A stretch of DNA of 64,000 nucleotides from JANQLU01 sp964434955 (GTDB taxonomy: Bacteria; Planctomycetota; Planctomycetia; Pirellulales; Pirellulaceae). The notes beneath the pieces were generated by a model, which saw nothing but the letters and a program-made list of their open reading frames with translations, had not been told where the DNA came from and ran no database searches. Positions within the stretch are counted from its first letter, which is position 1; each line of letters begins with the position of its first letter. The stretch covers positions 1 through 64,000 of the forward strand of contig CAYSXI010000006.1 of the NCBI GenBank assembly GCA_964434955.1. Reading direction: 5' to 3'. Both the position numbers and the translations under genes were made by a program. Positions 43,132 to 52,015 of the stretch are shown piece by piece.

Positions 43132-43845
43132 ATGTCACTCATGATAAAATTGGCGTCCGATCAAACGATTACCCTGCGCCTTGTGGATGGACAGTTGAAC
43201 GACGGTACCCAAGACTTTGCCAACCCGGGCAACGAACAAGAGGCGGATATTGCAAGATTTGCTGCCTTGCTGGAAGAAGCCCAGGCGGGCGACGAAAGTG
43301 CCCTGGGGGACTTGTTAAGTCATTACCGGGATTACCTGACGGCGATTGCGAATCGGCAACTTGAGTCGGCAATTCGCCCAAAGGTGGCCGCGTCCGACCT
43401 TGTCCAACAATCGATGATGGCAATCCAGGGAAATATCGAAAATTTTCGCGGGCAAACCCCGGGGGAATTTCGTGCCTGGATTCGGCAGATCCTGTCGAAT
43501 GATGTACGGGACGCGCAACGAAAGTATCGAGGCGCGCAACAAAGGACAATCGCTCGCGAGCATCGATTGGACGATTCGCAACTGGCCCATCCCCCGATTC
43601 GTGATGAGCAGATGACGCCTGCAACAGACGCTCGGGCCAAGGAGGAGGCTTCCGTTTTGCGAAAAGCAATGAGCCGACTTCCAGATAATTATCAGCAAGT
43701 CATTCAAATGAGAAACTGGGACGAATTGGATTTCGAAAGCATCGGAAGCCAACTGGATTGTTCTGCAGATGCCGCGAGAAAACTCTGGTTCCGTGCCGTT
43801 CAACGGTTAAAAGCCGAGTTGGGCACATTTGAGGAATCGCCCTGA
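43132..43845 (+). CDS. ECF-type RNA polymerase sigma factor
   Basis: A 237-residue sigma-70-family protein. Region 2 runs over about residues 55-135 (ALGDLLSHYRDYLTAIANRQ, VAASDLVQQSMMAIQGNIENF, FRAWIRQILSNDVRDAQR), where it binds core polymerase and the -10 element. Region 4 covers about 175-230 (MSRLPDNYQQVIQMRNWDEL, FESIGSQLDCSADAARKLWF), a helix-turn-helix for the -35 element. There is a roughly 40-residue N-terminal extension. It matches planctomycete ECF groups encoded beside Ser/Thr kinases; here the kinase gene starts 48 bases downstream. By analogy, the membrane kinase probably modulates the sigma factor in response to an outside signal, replacing an anti-sigma factor. A GGGAA precedes the ATG at 43132. 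Confidence 0.92.
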   Translation: MSLMIKLASDQTITLRLVDGQLNDGTQDFANPGNEQEADIARFAALLEEAQAGDESALGDLLSHYRDYLTAIANRQLESAIRPKVAASDLVQQSMMAIQGNIENFRGQTPGEFRAWIRQILSNDVRDAQRKYRGAQQRTIAREHRLDDSQLAHPPIRDEQMTPATDARAKEEASVLRKAMSRLPDNYQQVIQMRNWDELDFESIGSQLDCSADAARKLWFRAVQRLKAELGTFEESP

Positions 43846-43893
43846 GGAATCGTCGGCACTTGTGACTCTTTCACACCCGTCCTTGCCGCTGCC

Positions 43894-46800
43894 ATGACCA
43901 TGAAAAACCAGGAAAACGATCGCGATCAGAGGCTCGCTGACAAGTTGGCAAAGATGCACGATCGAATGCTGGTGGCCACCAGCAGAAGCTCGGAATTCGA
44001 ATCGGATGAAGAGCTTCAATCCGAGCAGCAGGTATTGGATTTCATCGAACGGGTCAAACGATCACAACCGAAAACGCAAACCGACAACGCGGCTCCTTCA
44101 ACCAAGCGAGCGAGTCTCAGCGAAACCAACTTGGGCGGTCCAGTTGCAGAACCCGACGACGAATTTTTTGAACCGCAGCTACCTGAAAAGATTGGCCGCT
44201 TTGAAGTGATCGGGTTTTTGGGGCAGGGAGGATACGGCGTTGTCTATCATGCCATCGATCCGGAACTGGACCGGGAAGTTGCGATCAAGATCCCGCGCGC
44301 CGAGGCCTTGTTGACGCCTGACTTGCGATCGCGTTTCATTCGCGAAGGAAAAATCGCGGCGGCCCTGAGTCACCCCAATATCGTGACAATCCATGAAACC
44401 GGGCAACAGGACGCGATCTGTTTCATCGTAAGTGAGTTGGTGGATGGAATCACCTTGGCGGATTGGATTGCGGCTCAAAAACAAGCGGTCGACCCAACCG
44501 GTGCAGCGCGCCTTATTTTTGTCTTGGCCAACGCCTTACAACATGCCCATCGGCGAGGCGTTTTGCACCGCGACCTGAAACCGGCCAATATTCTCATCGC
44601 TGGCAGCAATGCCACTTCTTTATCGGCTTCGAAATTGGCCGAGTCGGTCAAGATCTCCGATTTCGGATTGGCCCGCTTTGAGGACGACAAGACCAATCAA
44701 ACACGAACCGGCTCGATGATCGGTACCCCCGCCTACATGGCCCCGGAACAAATGAATGATTCGGGACAGGGCGCTGGTCCTGAGGCGGACGTTTATGCAC
44801 TCGGCTGCATCCTTTACGAACTGCTTGTCGGTCAACGAGTTTTTGAGGCATCAACCATCCTTGAGATGGTCCAATCCGTTCAAAACTTGGACCCGAAACC
44901 CGTCCGCAACTATCGAAAGGATGTTTCGCGCGACCTGCAAGCCATCTGCTTGAAGTGCCTGGAGAAGGATCCAAAACGCAGGTACCAAACCAGTCTTCAA
45001 TTGGCGGAAGATCTCGACCACTGGTTAAACGGCCAGCCCGTTTCCGCGCGAAATGCCAGTCCGATGGATCGGGTTTCCAAATGGTCTCGCCGCAACCCCG
45101 CGCTGGCCATTGCGATCTCATTGGTTTTTGTTTCGATCCTTTCTGGACTTTGTTTTTCTTTATGGCAATGGAATCGTGCGGAGCGAAACCTGGCCCTTGC
45201 ATTGGAAGAACGATCGCAGGCCGAGCGCCACATGGCCCGCGTCGAATTGGTCATCGACGAGATGTTGACGGATGTGGCCAAGGTTCTCAAATACATTCCG
45301 CAAATGGAACCCTTGCGTGAGAGGCTGCTCAAGCAGGCGATGGTTCTGCAAACCGAGTTGGTGGAAGAAAACTCCGACGATCCGCGCGTGCGATTTCGCA
45401 GCGCGCAGGCCCTTCGTCGATTGGCAAAAATCCAAAGCTGGTTGGGCGAGTACGAGAGAGCGATTGAAGCGGGCACGCGAGGCAATGAGATTCTCTCCAA
45501 CCTTCCGCCTGGCAAAATTAACGAGGCCGAACTCAATCGTGAGAAAATCGAGATGTGCCTCGAATTGAACTTGCCTTTCTATTCGCTGAACCGATTTGAG
45601 AGCGGAGAATCGTTGGTTCGAAATGCGATCGAGATCCAGTCGAGTGGCCAAACGGGTTTATCGCAACGCGACGATGCACTGATCAAGTCGCGGGCCTACC
45701 GGTCACTGGGCATGATTCTTCAAAAACAAAACAAGAACGATGATGCGCTTGCTGCGTTTCAAGAGGCGGAATCAGCCGTCGAGCAATTGCCGGAAAACCT
45801 TCGCGACGACATTGAGATCGCCAGCAACCATTACCGTGTTCTCAACAGCCTGGGAATCATGTTCAAGTCGCTGGGGCAGCCGGAAGACGCGGAAACATAC
45901 TATGCCAGATCCATTGCGATTAATTCGGAAGCGGTCGATCGGTTCCCGGAACGAATCGACCTGCGATTCGACCTGGCAGTGACCACATTGAATTTCGGCA
46001 ACTTCCTGTTTCGAAAAAACGATTTCGTCGGTGCAGAAAAGGCTTATCGATTCTGCATTGAAACCACGGGAAAACTGTCGTCCGAATTCCCGAAGTCCCC
46101 TCGGTTCCGCTCGTTCTTCATTTATGGCCAAATTGGCTTGGGGGCAACCTATCGACGACTCACGCAGACCGAGAATGCGATCGAGGCTTACAAGATGGCA
46201 ATATCTCAGATTCAGTTGATTGAATCGCAATCCGGGGCCACCCCCACGCAGCTCAAGAACCTGGCCAAAACCTACAACAACATGGGTTTGGCTTACAAGG
46301 ATTTAAAGCAAACGAAGGACGCCATCGAGGCACATCAAAAAGGAATCGATGTACTCGAGAAGCTTGTTGCGCGAACTCCGAAAGATGTTTCCATCCGTTT
46401 ATCGCTGTCGATTGGGCACGGCAATCATGGCTTGCTCTTGCACGAAACAGGAAACGCAAAAGCCGCCAAGCCGGTGCTCCTCGACGGCCTTCGAGTGGCA
46501 GAAGAGTGCTTGGAACTAAACGCGGACCACGCCGGAGTGCTCAACAACCTTCGTTGGCAACACCGAGTATTGTGCGAGACCAGCTGTCAACTTGAAGAGC
46601 ACGATGCGGCTTTCCAACACGCTCGGGCTGCCATCCGATTTGGCAAGATCTCCGCGCATCAGATTCAAGTTGCCGAGACCGTTGGACGTTGTGTTTCGAC
46701 GCTTCGTGCCAACGGTGATTCGGAGACAGAGAACGCTGAGTTCATCGACACCTATGCCAAAATCGCGATCGAGGCCTTGAAACAGGTTTTGAAAAACGGC

Positions 46801-46962
46801 GACATCACCGCATCAGCGATCGCGGAGAACAAAACCTTCGAGTCACTTCGAAGCCACGATGCTTTTCAAGCCTTTCTCGATTACATGAAAGGCATCGGCA
46901 AGGTACCTAAAGTTCATAACGACCGCCGGGTGGACGGAAGCGGCATCCCGTCTATTGCCTGA
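43894..46962 (+). CDS. Membrane Ser/Thr protein kinase with extracytoplasmic TPR domain
   Basis: A 1022-residue Hanks-type kinase. The kinase domain runs from about residue 99 to 375: glycine loop GQGGYGVVY (109-), catalytic Lys K132 in VAIK, HRDLKPAN with D227, DFGLAR with D256 and APEQM. All catalytic residues are present, so it should be active. A single membrane helix at about 402-424 (AIAISLVFVSILSGLCFSLW) separates it from a roughly 580-residue C-terminal region with TPR motifs (IEAYKMAISQIQ, NNMGLAYKDLKQTKDAIEAH and others). A charged N-terminal stretch of about 95 residues precedes the kinase. It follows the ECF sigma-factor gene by 48 bases. The TPR part probably senses or binds envelope partners and controls the sigma factor by phosphorylation; that link is inferred from gene order. 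Confidence 0.94.
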   Translation: MTMKNQENDRDQRLADKLAKMHDRMLVATSRSSEFESDEELQSEQQVLDFIERVKRSQPKTQTDNAAPSTKRASLSETNLGGPVAEPDDEFFEPQLPEKIGRFEVIGFLGQGGYGVVYHAIDPELDREVAIKIPRAEALLTPDLRSRFIREGKIAAALSHPNIVTIHETGQQDAICFIVSELVDGITLADWIAAQKQAVDPTGAARLIFVLANALQHAHRRGVLHRDLKPANILIAGSNATSLSASKLAESVKISDFGLARFEDDKTNQTRTGSMIGTPAYMAPEQMNDSGQGAGPEADVYALGCILYELLVGQRVFEASTILEMVQSVQNLDPKPVRNYRKDVSRDLQAICLKCLEKDPKRRYQTSLQLAEDLDHWLNGQPVSARNASPMDRVSKWSRRNPALAIAISLVFVSILSGLCFSLWQWNRAERNLALALEERSQAERHMARVELVIDEMLTDVAKVLKYIPQMEPLRERLLKQAMVLQTELVEENSDDPRVRFRSAQALRRLAKIQSWLGEYERAIEAGTRGNEILSNLPPGKINEAELNREKIEMCLELNLPFYSLNRFESGESLVRNAIEIQSSGQTGLSQRDDALIKSRAYRSLGMILQKQNKNDDALAAFQEAESAVEQLPENLRDDIEIASNHYRVLNSLGIMFKSLGQPEDAETYYARSIAINSEAVDRFPERIDLRFDLAVTTLNFGNFLFRKNDFVGAEKAYRFCIETTGKLSSEFPKSPRFRSFFIYGQIGLGATYRRLTQTENAIEAYKMAISQIQLIESQSGATPTQLKNLAKTYNNMGLAYKDLKQTKDAIEAHQKGIDVLEKLVARTPKDVSIRLSLSIGHGNHGLLLHETGNAKAAKPVLLDGLRVAEECLELNADHAGVLNNLRWQHRVLCETSCQLEEHDAAFQHARAAIRFGKISAHQIQVAETVGRCVSTLRANGDSETENAEFIDTYAKIAIEALKQVLKNGDITASAIAENKTFESLRSHDAFQAFLDYMKGIGKVPKVHNDRRVDGSGIPSIA

Positions 46963-47072
46963 CTTTCTTCTGTTGCAGGTTGTCACGAACCCCCACGTGA
47001 CGGAACTCGCGCGGATTCGGTTTTTGATATCATGGAGACCTTCATTCTCCGATTTAACCTTTTGGACAACCG

Positions 47073-48761
47073 ATGTCTTTCTGCCCGAAAAAAACCCTGC
47101 CCATTTGGCTGTTGACCACGTTTCTCTTGCCTTTTGTTTCGTGGAAGTGTTCAGCCCAAGCGCCGAAATCGGACTACGAAGACCTGGTATCGCTGTTCAA
47201 GGATTGGCGAAAATTTGAACGCCCGCCGACCCGGCAAGGAGCTCCCGACTACACGGCGGAAACGTTTCGGAAACGCCATGCGGACTATTTGAAACTAAGG
47301 TCCAGACTGGACGGAATGGACATCTCAAAATGGCCAGTTCCGCAACAAGTCGACTGGCATTTGGTTCGCGTAGAGATGAATGGCTATGACTTCAATGTTC
47401 GAATCCTTAAACCCTGGGTTCGTGATCCGGCCTTTTATCAATCCATTTGGATGGCGAGAAGCGACGTACCCGCCCACGAAGGACCGACGCACCACGCGGT
47501 AACTGAATTTTGGACATATCAATTTCCGCTGAGTGAAGCCGAAGAGAAACGCCTCATCCAGGACCTTAGCGTGATTGAGCCGCTGATGCGACAAGCCCGC
47601 CTCAACTTGACGGGCAACGCCAGAGAACTTTGGATTACCGGCATCAGAAATATTCAAAGGCAAAATTCGTTCTTGGACATCATCGAGCGAAAAGCCGGCT
47701 CGCGTGCAAGCGAAGAATTGATCTCGACCATCAAAAGCGCGAAAGCCGCTACGACGGAGTTGGTCGATTGGCTCCGCAAAGAAGCTCCGAAGAAAACCGG
47801 TCCCTCAGGAATTGGAAAAGAAAATTACACCTGGTACCAACAAAACGTCCACCTGGTCCCGCTGACCTGGGAGGACGAAGTCCGCCTCTTGAAACGCGAG
47901 TTGGACCGCGCTTGGGCATCACTCAAACTCGAGGAACATCGAAATCGAAAGTTACCAAAGCTGGTCGCAGCGAAAACCCCCGCCGAATACGACAAGAAAG
48001 CGGACGATGCGGCCAATCGATTCATGAAGTTTCTTGAGGAGGAGGATATCCTCACCGTAACGACCGACATGGAACCCGCCCTTCGGCAGCATCTCGGACG
48101 ATTCGTTCCCGAAAGCCAACGCAACTTCTTTTGGATCGGCGCGCATCTGGACCCACTCCCGCTATACACCCACTTCTACCACTGGTTTGAGCTTGCACGA
48201 ATGGACCGCCGCCCCCATCCCAGCCTGATTCGTCAGGGTTCATTGCTCTACAACATTTTCGATAGTCGAAACGAAGGTACAGCGACGGGTGTTGAAGAGA
48301 TGTTTATGCACGCGGGGCTTTACGACGACAGTCCCCGCTCTCGCGAAATCGTTTGGATTCTGCTCGCGCAGCGCGCGGCAAGGGGGCTGGGCTCGCTTTA
48401 CGCCCACGCCAACGAAATGACGATGGAAGAGGCTGGGAAAGTCCATATGAAATGGACACCCCGGGGCTGGATGAAAACCGAAAAGGAACTTTTGATTTTT
48501 GAACAGCATCTTTATTTGAGGCAGCCGGGTTACGGGACCAGCTATGTGACCGGAAAGTATTTGCTTGAACGAACCATGGCGGACTTCGCAAAACAAAAAG
48601 AAGATTCTGGTGTCGAGTTCCGGATGAAAGACTTCTTCGATCGACTGAACGCGATCGACAGCATTCCAATCTCGCTGGCACGGTGGGAGATGACCGGCAA
48701 CGATGACGAAATCAAACGCTTGGGTGGCAAACAGAAATTTCGGAAGCGAAGAGACAAGTGA
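47073..48761 (+). CDS. Secreted DUF885-like protein
   Basis: A 562-residue exported, mostly helical protein with a signal peptide (LPIWLLTTFLLPFVSWKCSA). The general layout and the segment EGTATGVEEMFMHAGLYD resemble DUF885 proteins, a gluzincin-like peptidase group, where a Glu-Gly segment with helix supplies the third zinc ligand. The normal HExxH-type motif (HEAxPGHH) is not visible; the nearest candidate is the stretch DPLPLYTHFYHWFELARMD, so the protein may be inactive or use a modified site. Its C-terminal third (YLRQPGYGTSYVTGKYLLE) also fits the family. It stands alone, 110 bases after the kinase gene. The family call is from general pattern and is only moderately secure. Confidence 0.55.
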   Translation: MSFCPKKTLPIWLLTTFLLPFVSWKCSAQAPKSDYEDLVSLFKDWRKFERPPTRQGAPDYTAETFRKRHADYLKLRSRLDGMDISKWPVPQQVDWHLVRVEMNGYDFNVRILKPWVRDPAFYQSIWMARSDVPAHEGPTHHAVTEFWTYQFPLSEAEEKRLIQDLSVIEPLMRQARLNLTGNARELWITGIRNIQRQNSFLDIIERKAGSRASEELISTIKSAKAATTELVDWLRKEAPKKTGPSGIGKENYTWYQQNVHLVPLTWEDEVRLLKRELDRAWASLKLEEHRNRKLPKLVAAKTPAEYDKKADDAANRFMKFLEEEDILTVTTDMEPALRQHLGRFVPESQRNFFWIGAHLDPLPLYTHFYHWFELARMDRRPHPSLIRQGSLLYNIFDSRNEGTATGVEEMFMHAGLYDDSPRSREIVWILLAQRAARGLGSLYAHANEMTMEEAGKVHMKWTPRGWMKTEKELLIFEQHLYLRQPGYGTSYVTGKYLLERTMADFAKQKEDSGVEFRMKDFFDRLNAIDSIPISLARWEMTGNDDEIKRLGGKQKFRKRRDK

Positions 48762-48963
48762 GCGAAACGAGCCGACGCCAACGAGAAATTTCACATCCAG
48801 GTTCGAATCGTCTATACTGAATCCGCCGGAAACAACTTTGGCGAGTTGATCGGGCAAGTGCGCGTTCCCAGGGAGATTCCCGCGTGAACTTCGCTCGTTT
48901 CCGATTGCATTGGTCGCAGTAACTGCTCTTCTCAATCCAGTTGCTTTGCAAGGAGAACATTCG

Positions 48964-50193
48964 TTGACAAGCGTGACTCTGTTTCCGAGCACTCACCGTT
49001 CATTCTCCGTTCGCACGAAAAAGCAATTCAATCGCGTGACTCAGGTTATCGCGTTTTCCGTTTTTTTCTTCATGGGTTGGCTGGCAGAAGTCTACTCTCA
49101 GCCGGATAAAAATCGCCGTTTGCGGAATGATGATCGACTCGACAACCTGATCACGCAACTTGGCGACCCCTCTTTTTCCCAACGAGAATCGGCGGGCGAG
49201 GCGTTGATTGCAATTGGAGAAACCGCGCTTCCCCGCTTGCGCGAAGAAGCCGCAAGCAATTCAAAATTGGAAATCAAGTATCGGGCGAAGAAACTCGTCG
49301 GGCAAATCATGGCCAACGCCCTCCAAAGCCCCGCGCTCGAAAGTCAATTCGCTTTTATCCGCGCAGGCGCGTTTGACATGGGCTCGCCCAAAAGCGAGTT
49401 CGATCACCAAGCAAATGAGCTTCGCCATCGCGTTGAAATATCAAAACCATTCATGATGGGAACCCATGAAATTACGCAAGAACAATATGAAAAGGTGATG
49501 GGACATAACCCCAGTTGGTTCACTCAGGATGGGGGTGGCAAAGCAAAAGTTGGCGCAATCGACGTCAAGAGATTTCCGGTCGAATCGGTGACCTGGTTCG
49601 ACGCAATTGAGTTTTGCAATCGATTGAGCGAACTCGAGAAACGCAAGCCATTTTACGCGCTGGAGAACATAAAACGTGAAGGCAAGAAAATTGTTTCCGC
49701 AACGGTGACCGTCAACGGGGGCACCGGTTACCGTCTGCCGACCGAAGCGGAATGGGAATACGCTTGCCGTGCTGGAACGACCACCCCCTACCATTTCGGC
49801 CGCAAATCGGGCGGGGGCAATTTTCAATACCGTGTCAGCCACTATGGAAGCCGCGCAACGACGCGCAGCATTGGCAGAACGGCGTCGGTCGGAAAATACG
49901 CTCCAAATGCCTGGGGGCTCTATGACATGCACGGGAATGCAGCTGAGTGGTGCTGGGACTGGTACGACAAAACCTATTTCGAAGACTCGCCAAAGACCGA
50001 TCCGCCGGGACCTGAAAAAGGAGTTCACCGAACGTTTCGCGGTGGATCTTTCATGGTTCGGCAAAACAAATGCCGCTCAGCGATTCGCTATTGGCAAGTC
50101 CCGGGTCAGGAAAAGTACTTTGTTGGCTTTCGAATTGCCCGAAACCCCTCCGTCTATATGCTTCCCCCTAAAGACAAACAGCCGGAACGCTAG
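48964..50193 (+). CDS. SUMF1/FGE-sulfatase-domain protein without the catalytic Cys pair
   Basis: A 409-residue exported or membrane-anchored protein. The start is set at TTG 48964, because AAGGAG lies 8 bases upstream; the helix VIAFSVFFFMGWLAEV then serves as a signal or anchor. Residues about 60-115 are a short HEAT-like region (LGDPSFSQRESAGEALIAIG). From about 128 on it is a SUMF1 domain: FIRAGAFDMGSP, YRLPTEAEWEYACRAGT, WGLYDMHGNAAEWCWDWY, RGGSFMVRQNKCRS and FVGFRIARN. In true formylglycine-generating enzymes the GGS motif is followed by two Cys; here the first is Val (GGSFMV) and only C370 remains, so it is probably a binding rather than an activating protein. A sulfatase-like gene starts 6 bases downstream. 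Confidence 0.85.
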   Translation: MTSVTLFPSTHRSFSVRTKKQFNRVTQVIAFSVFFFMGWLAEVYSQPDKNRRLRNDDRLDNLITQLGDPSFSQRESAGEALIAIGETALPRLREEAASNSKLEIKYRAKKLVGQIMANALQSPALESQFAFIRAGAFDMGSPKSEFDHQANELRHRVEISKPFMMGTHEITQEQYEKVMGHNPSWFTQDGGGKAKVGAIDVKRFPVESVTWFDAIEFCNRLSELEKRKPFYALENIKREGKKIVSATVTVNGGTGYRLPTEAEWEYACRAGTTTPYHFGRKSGGGNFQYRVSHYGSRATTRSIGRTASVGKYAPNAWGLYDMHGNAAEWCWDWYDKTYFEDSPKTDPPGPEKGVHRTFRGGSFMVRQNKCRSAIRYWQVPGQEKYFVGFRIARNPSVYMLPPKDKQPER

Positions 50194-50199
50194 GCTTCC

Positions 50200-51702
50200 A
50201 TGCATACAAAACAATCGGAAAAACCCCGGGTAAACTTGTTCTTTGGATTCGCGCTGACCGCCCTCCTCGTGCTGATCGGGTGCCAGTCCAATAGCGATTC
50301 AAAATCTGACCCAGCAAACGCATCTGGCTCGGCAGACAACAGCGATTCAACCTCGAAACACGACGGAGGCAATGAAGGCCCGACGCTTTCTTTCAAAGAT
50401 TACAACGTTGTTTTCGTAAGCTTCGATGCGCTTCAAGCCGCGCACGTCAGTTGTCTGGGATACCCGCGGAAGGTCACTCCCAATATCGACTCAGTCGCGT
50501 CAGAAGGATACAACTTCCGCAATGCCATTTCCGTTTCATCCTGGACAGTGCCGTCATCCATGACATGGTTTACCGGTGTTTACCCTTCGGAACACCGGCT
50601 CGTTAACAAGTATGCCGTATACAACCCACCAACGACCAAATTCGCAGACCTCCGCGACCTCGCACCTCACCTGATCACTTTGGCGGACACGCTCAAGGAA
50701 AACGGGTATTCCACTGGCGGGTTCACGGGTAACGCGGGGGTCAGCGGTGGATTTGGCTACGAACAGGGATTTGACGAATACTATTACGAAAAGGGAAAGT
50801 TCGGCCGAATGGACCAGAGCATTCCCAAAGCCCTTGAATGGCTCAAGGAAAACAAAGACAAAAAGTTCTTCCTGTTTCTCCATGGATACGACGTTCACGG
50901 TCAAAGCACGCCACCAGGTGGTTTTGACTATCGGTTCGTCGACAAGGGTTACGACGGACGCTATTTGGGGGCGGAACTTGAGCAAGAACTCCTGCGGGAA
51001 GAAGGACTCGAAAAAGGCTCCGTCGAAATGCGCCCCGAAGACGTCAAGTTTTGGCGCGCCATCTATGACGAAAAGATCCAAAGGGTCGACGCAAAGTTCA
51101 AAGGCTTCCTGGATGAGATGAAAAATCTCGGCTTGATGGAAAAGACAATTTTCGTTTTGACCGCCGATCACGGAACGGAGTTTCATGAGCATGGACGATT
51201 TGACCACGGGTTCACGCTCTACCAGGAATTGATTCACGTTCCCTTGGTCATTCGTTTGCCGGGCGGAACAAAAGAGATCGCGATCGACGATCGAATCAGC
51301 AGTGTCGACCTGATGCCCACCATTCTGGACCTCCTTGAAGTTTCCCCCAATGAAAGGCTCCGGCGGCAAATGCGCGGGAAAAGCCTCGTCCCCGCGATGA
51401 AAGGTGAAAAAGTTGATCGTCCCATCTTTTCGGAAACCGATTATCGCGAATACACCTACAAGCGAAGTATCATCGACGACGAAGGCTGGAAACTGATTTA
51501 CACCCTGGAAAACAAGACTCGCGAACTCTACAACCTGAAAAATGACCCCAAGGAACTGACAAACCTTGTCGACCAACAGCCATCGAAAGCCGACGAGTTG
51601 CAGCAGCAGTTATTCAAGAAATACAGGGACATTGGAAACGACCTCGAATCCCGCCGCTGGATCCCAGGATTGAATCCCGTGTATTCTTCTCAGGCCAAAT
51701 GA
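50200..51702 (+). CDS. Sulfatase-family lipoprotein with atypical active site
   Basis: A 500-residue exported lipoprotein: the lipobox LIGC puts the lipidated Cys at residue 28, followed by a Ser/Asp-rich linker to about residue 62. The alkaline-phosphatase-superfamily fold follows: VVFVSFDALQAAHVSCLGYP with metal-binding D76, NIDSVASEGYNFRNA, FTGVYPSEH, FLFLHGYDVHGQSTPP, VLTADHGTEFHEHG and SSVDLMPTILDLL. Normal sulfatases have C/S-x-P-S-R, later converted to formylglycine; here the segment is SSWTVPSSM (114-122), with no Cys and no Arg, so the nucleophile would be Ser or Thr and the substrate could be a phospho- or sulfo-diester. It follows the SUMF1 gene by 6 bases and is co-transcribed with it. 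Confidence 0.87.
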   Translation: MHTKQSEKPRVNLFFGFALTALLVLIGCQSNSDSKSDPANASGSADNSDSTSKHDGGNEGPTLSFKDYNVVFVSFDALQAAHVSCLGYPRKVTPNIDSVASEGYNFRNAISVSSWTVPSSMTWFTGVYPSEHRLVNKYAVYNPPTTKFADLRDLAPHLITLADTLKENGYSTGGFTGNAGVSGGFGYEQGFDEYYYEKGKFGRMDQSIPKALEWLKENKDKKFFLFLHGYDVHGQSTPPGGFDYRFVDKGYDGRYLGAELEQELLREEGLEKGSVEMRPEDVKFWRAIYDEKIQRVDAKFKGFLDEMKNLGLMEKTIFVLTADHGTEFHEHGRFDHGFTLYQELIHVPLVIRLPGGTKEIAIDDRISSVDLMPTILDLLEVSPNERLRRQMRGKSLVPAMKGEKVDRPIFSETDYREYTYKRSIIDDEGWKLIYTLENKTRELYNLKNDPKELTNLVDQQPSKADELQQQLFKKYRDIGNDLESRRWIPGLNPVYSSQAK

Positions 51703-51749
51703 ACCCGCTTGTCGTTTGGCGTGCCGGCTAACACACGCCTTTGCCATTG

Positions 51750-51764
51750 GCCAGCCACGCTGGC
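51750..51764. terminator. Small hairpin after the sulfatase gene
   Basis: GCCAGC (51750-51755), CAC loop, GCTGGC (51759-51764). Some T residues follow (ctgttatt) but no tract, so termination is only possible. The rest of 51703-52015 holds no gene; a 10-base tandem repeat CCTCCTGATT occurs at 51832-51851. Confidence 0.45.
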
Positions 51765-52015
51765 TAGCTGTTATTGCAGCGATCTGCGAATCGTGAGAGA
51801 TCATCAGTTAGGCAAACTTTAACGCCTTTGGCCTCCTGATTCCTCCTGATTCTGACCCGTTTCCGTCCGGCAGAGTCCCTACAACCTGCACGACCGGACC
51901 CGCGTCTTTTTGGTTCCATCCTTCGGGTTGTAAGGACGATACCGTTCATGACGGATCCATGCATCGTATGACTGGTAACGGTGATCCGAATTCTATTCAA
52001 TCGTTGGAATCGAAA

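Noticed and set aside
50554..51576. Minus-strand open frame of 340 codons
   Set aside because: Antisense to the sulfatase-like lipoprotein, which has a lipobox and family motifs; no signal or domain in the minus product.
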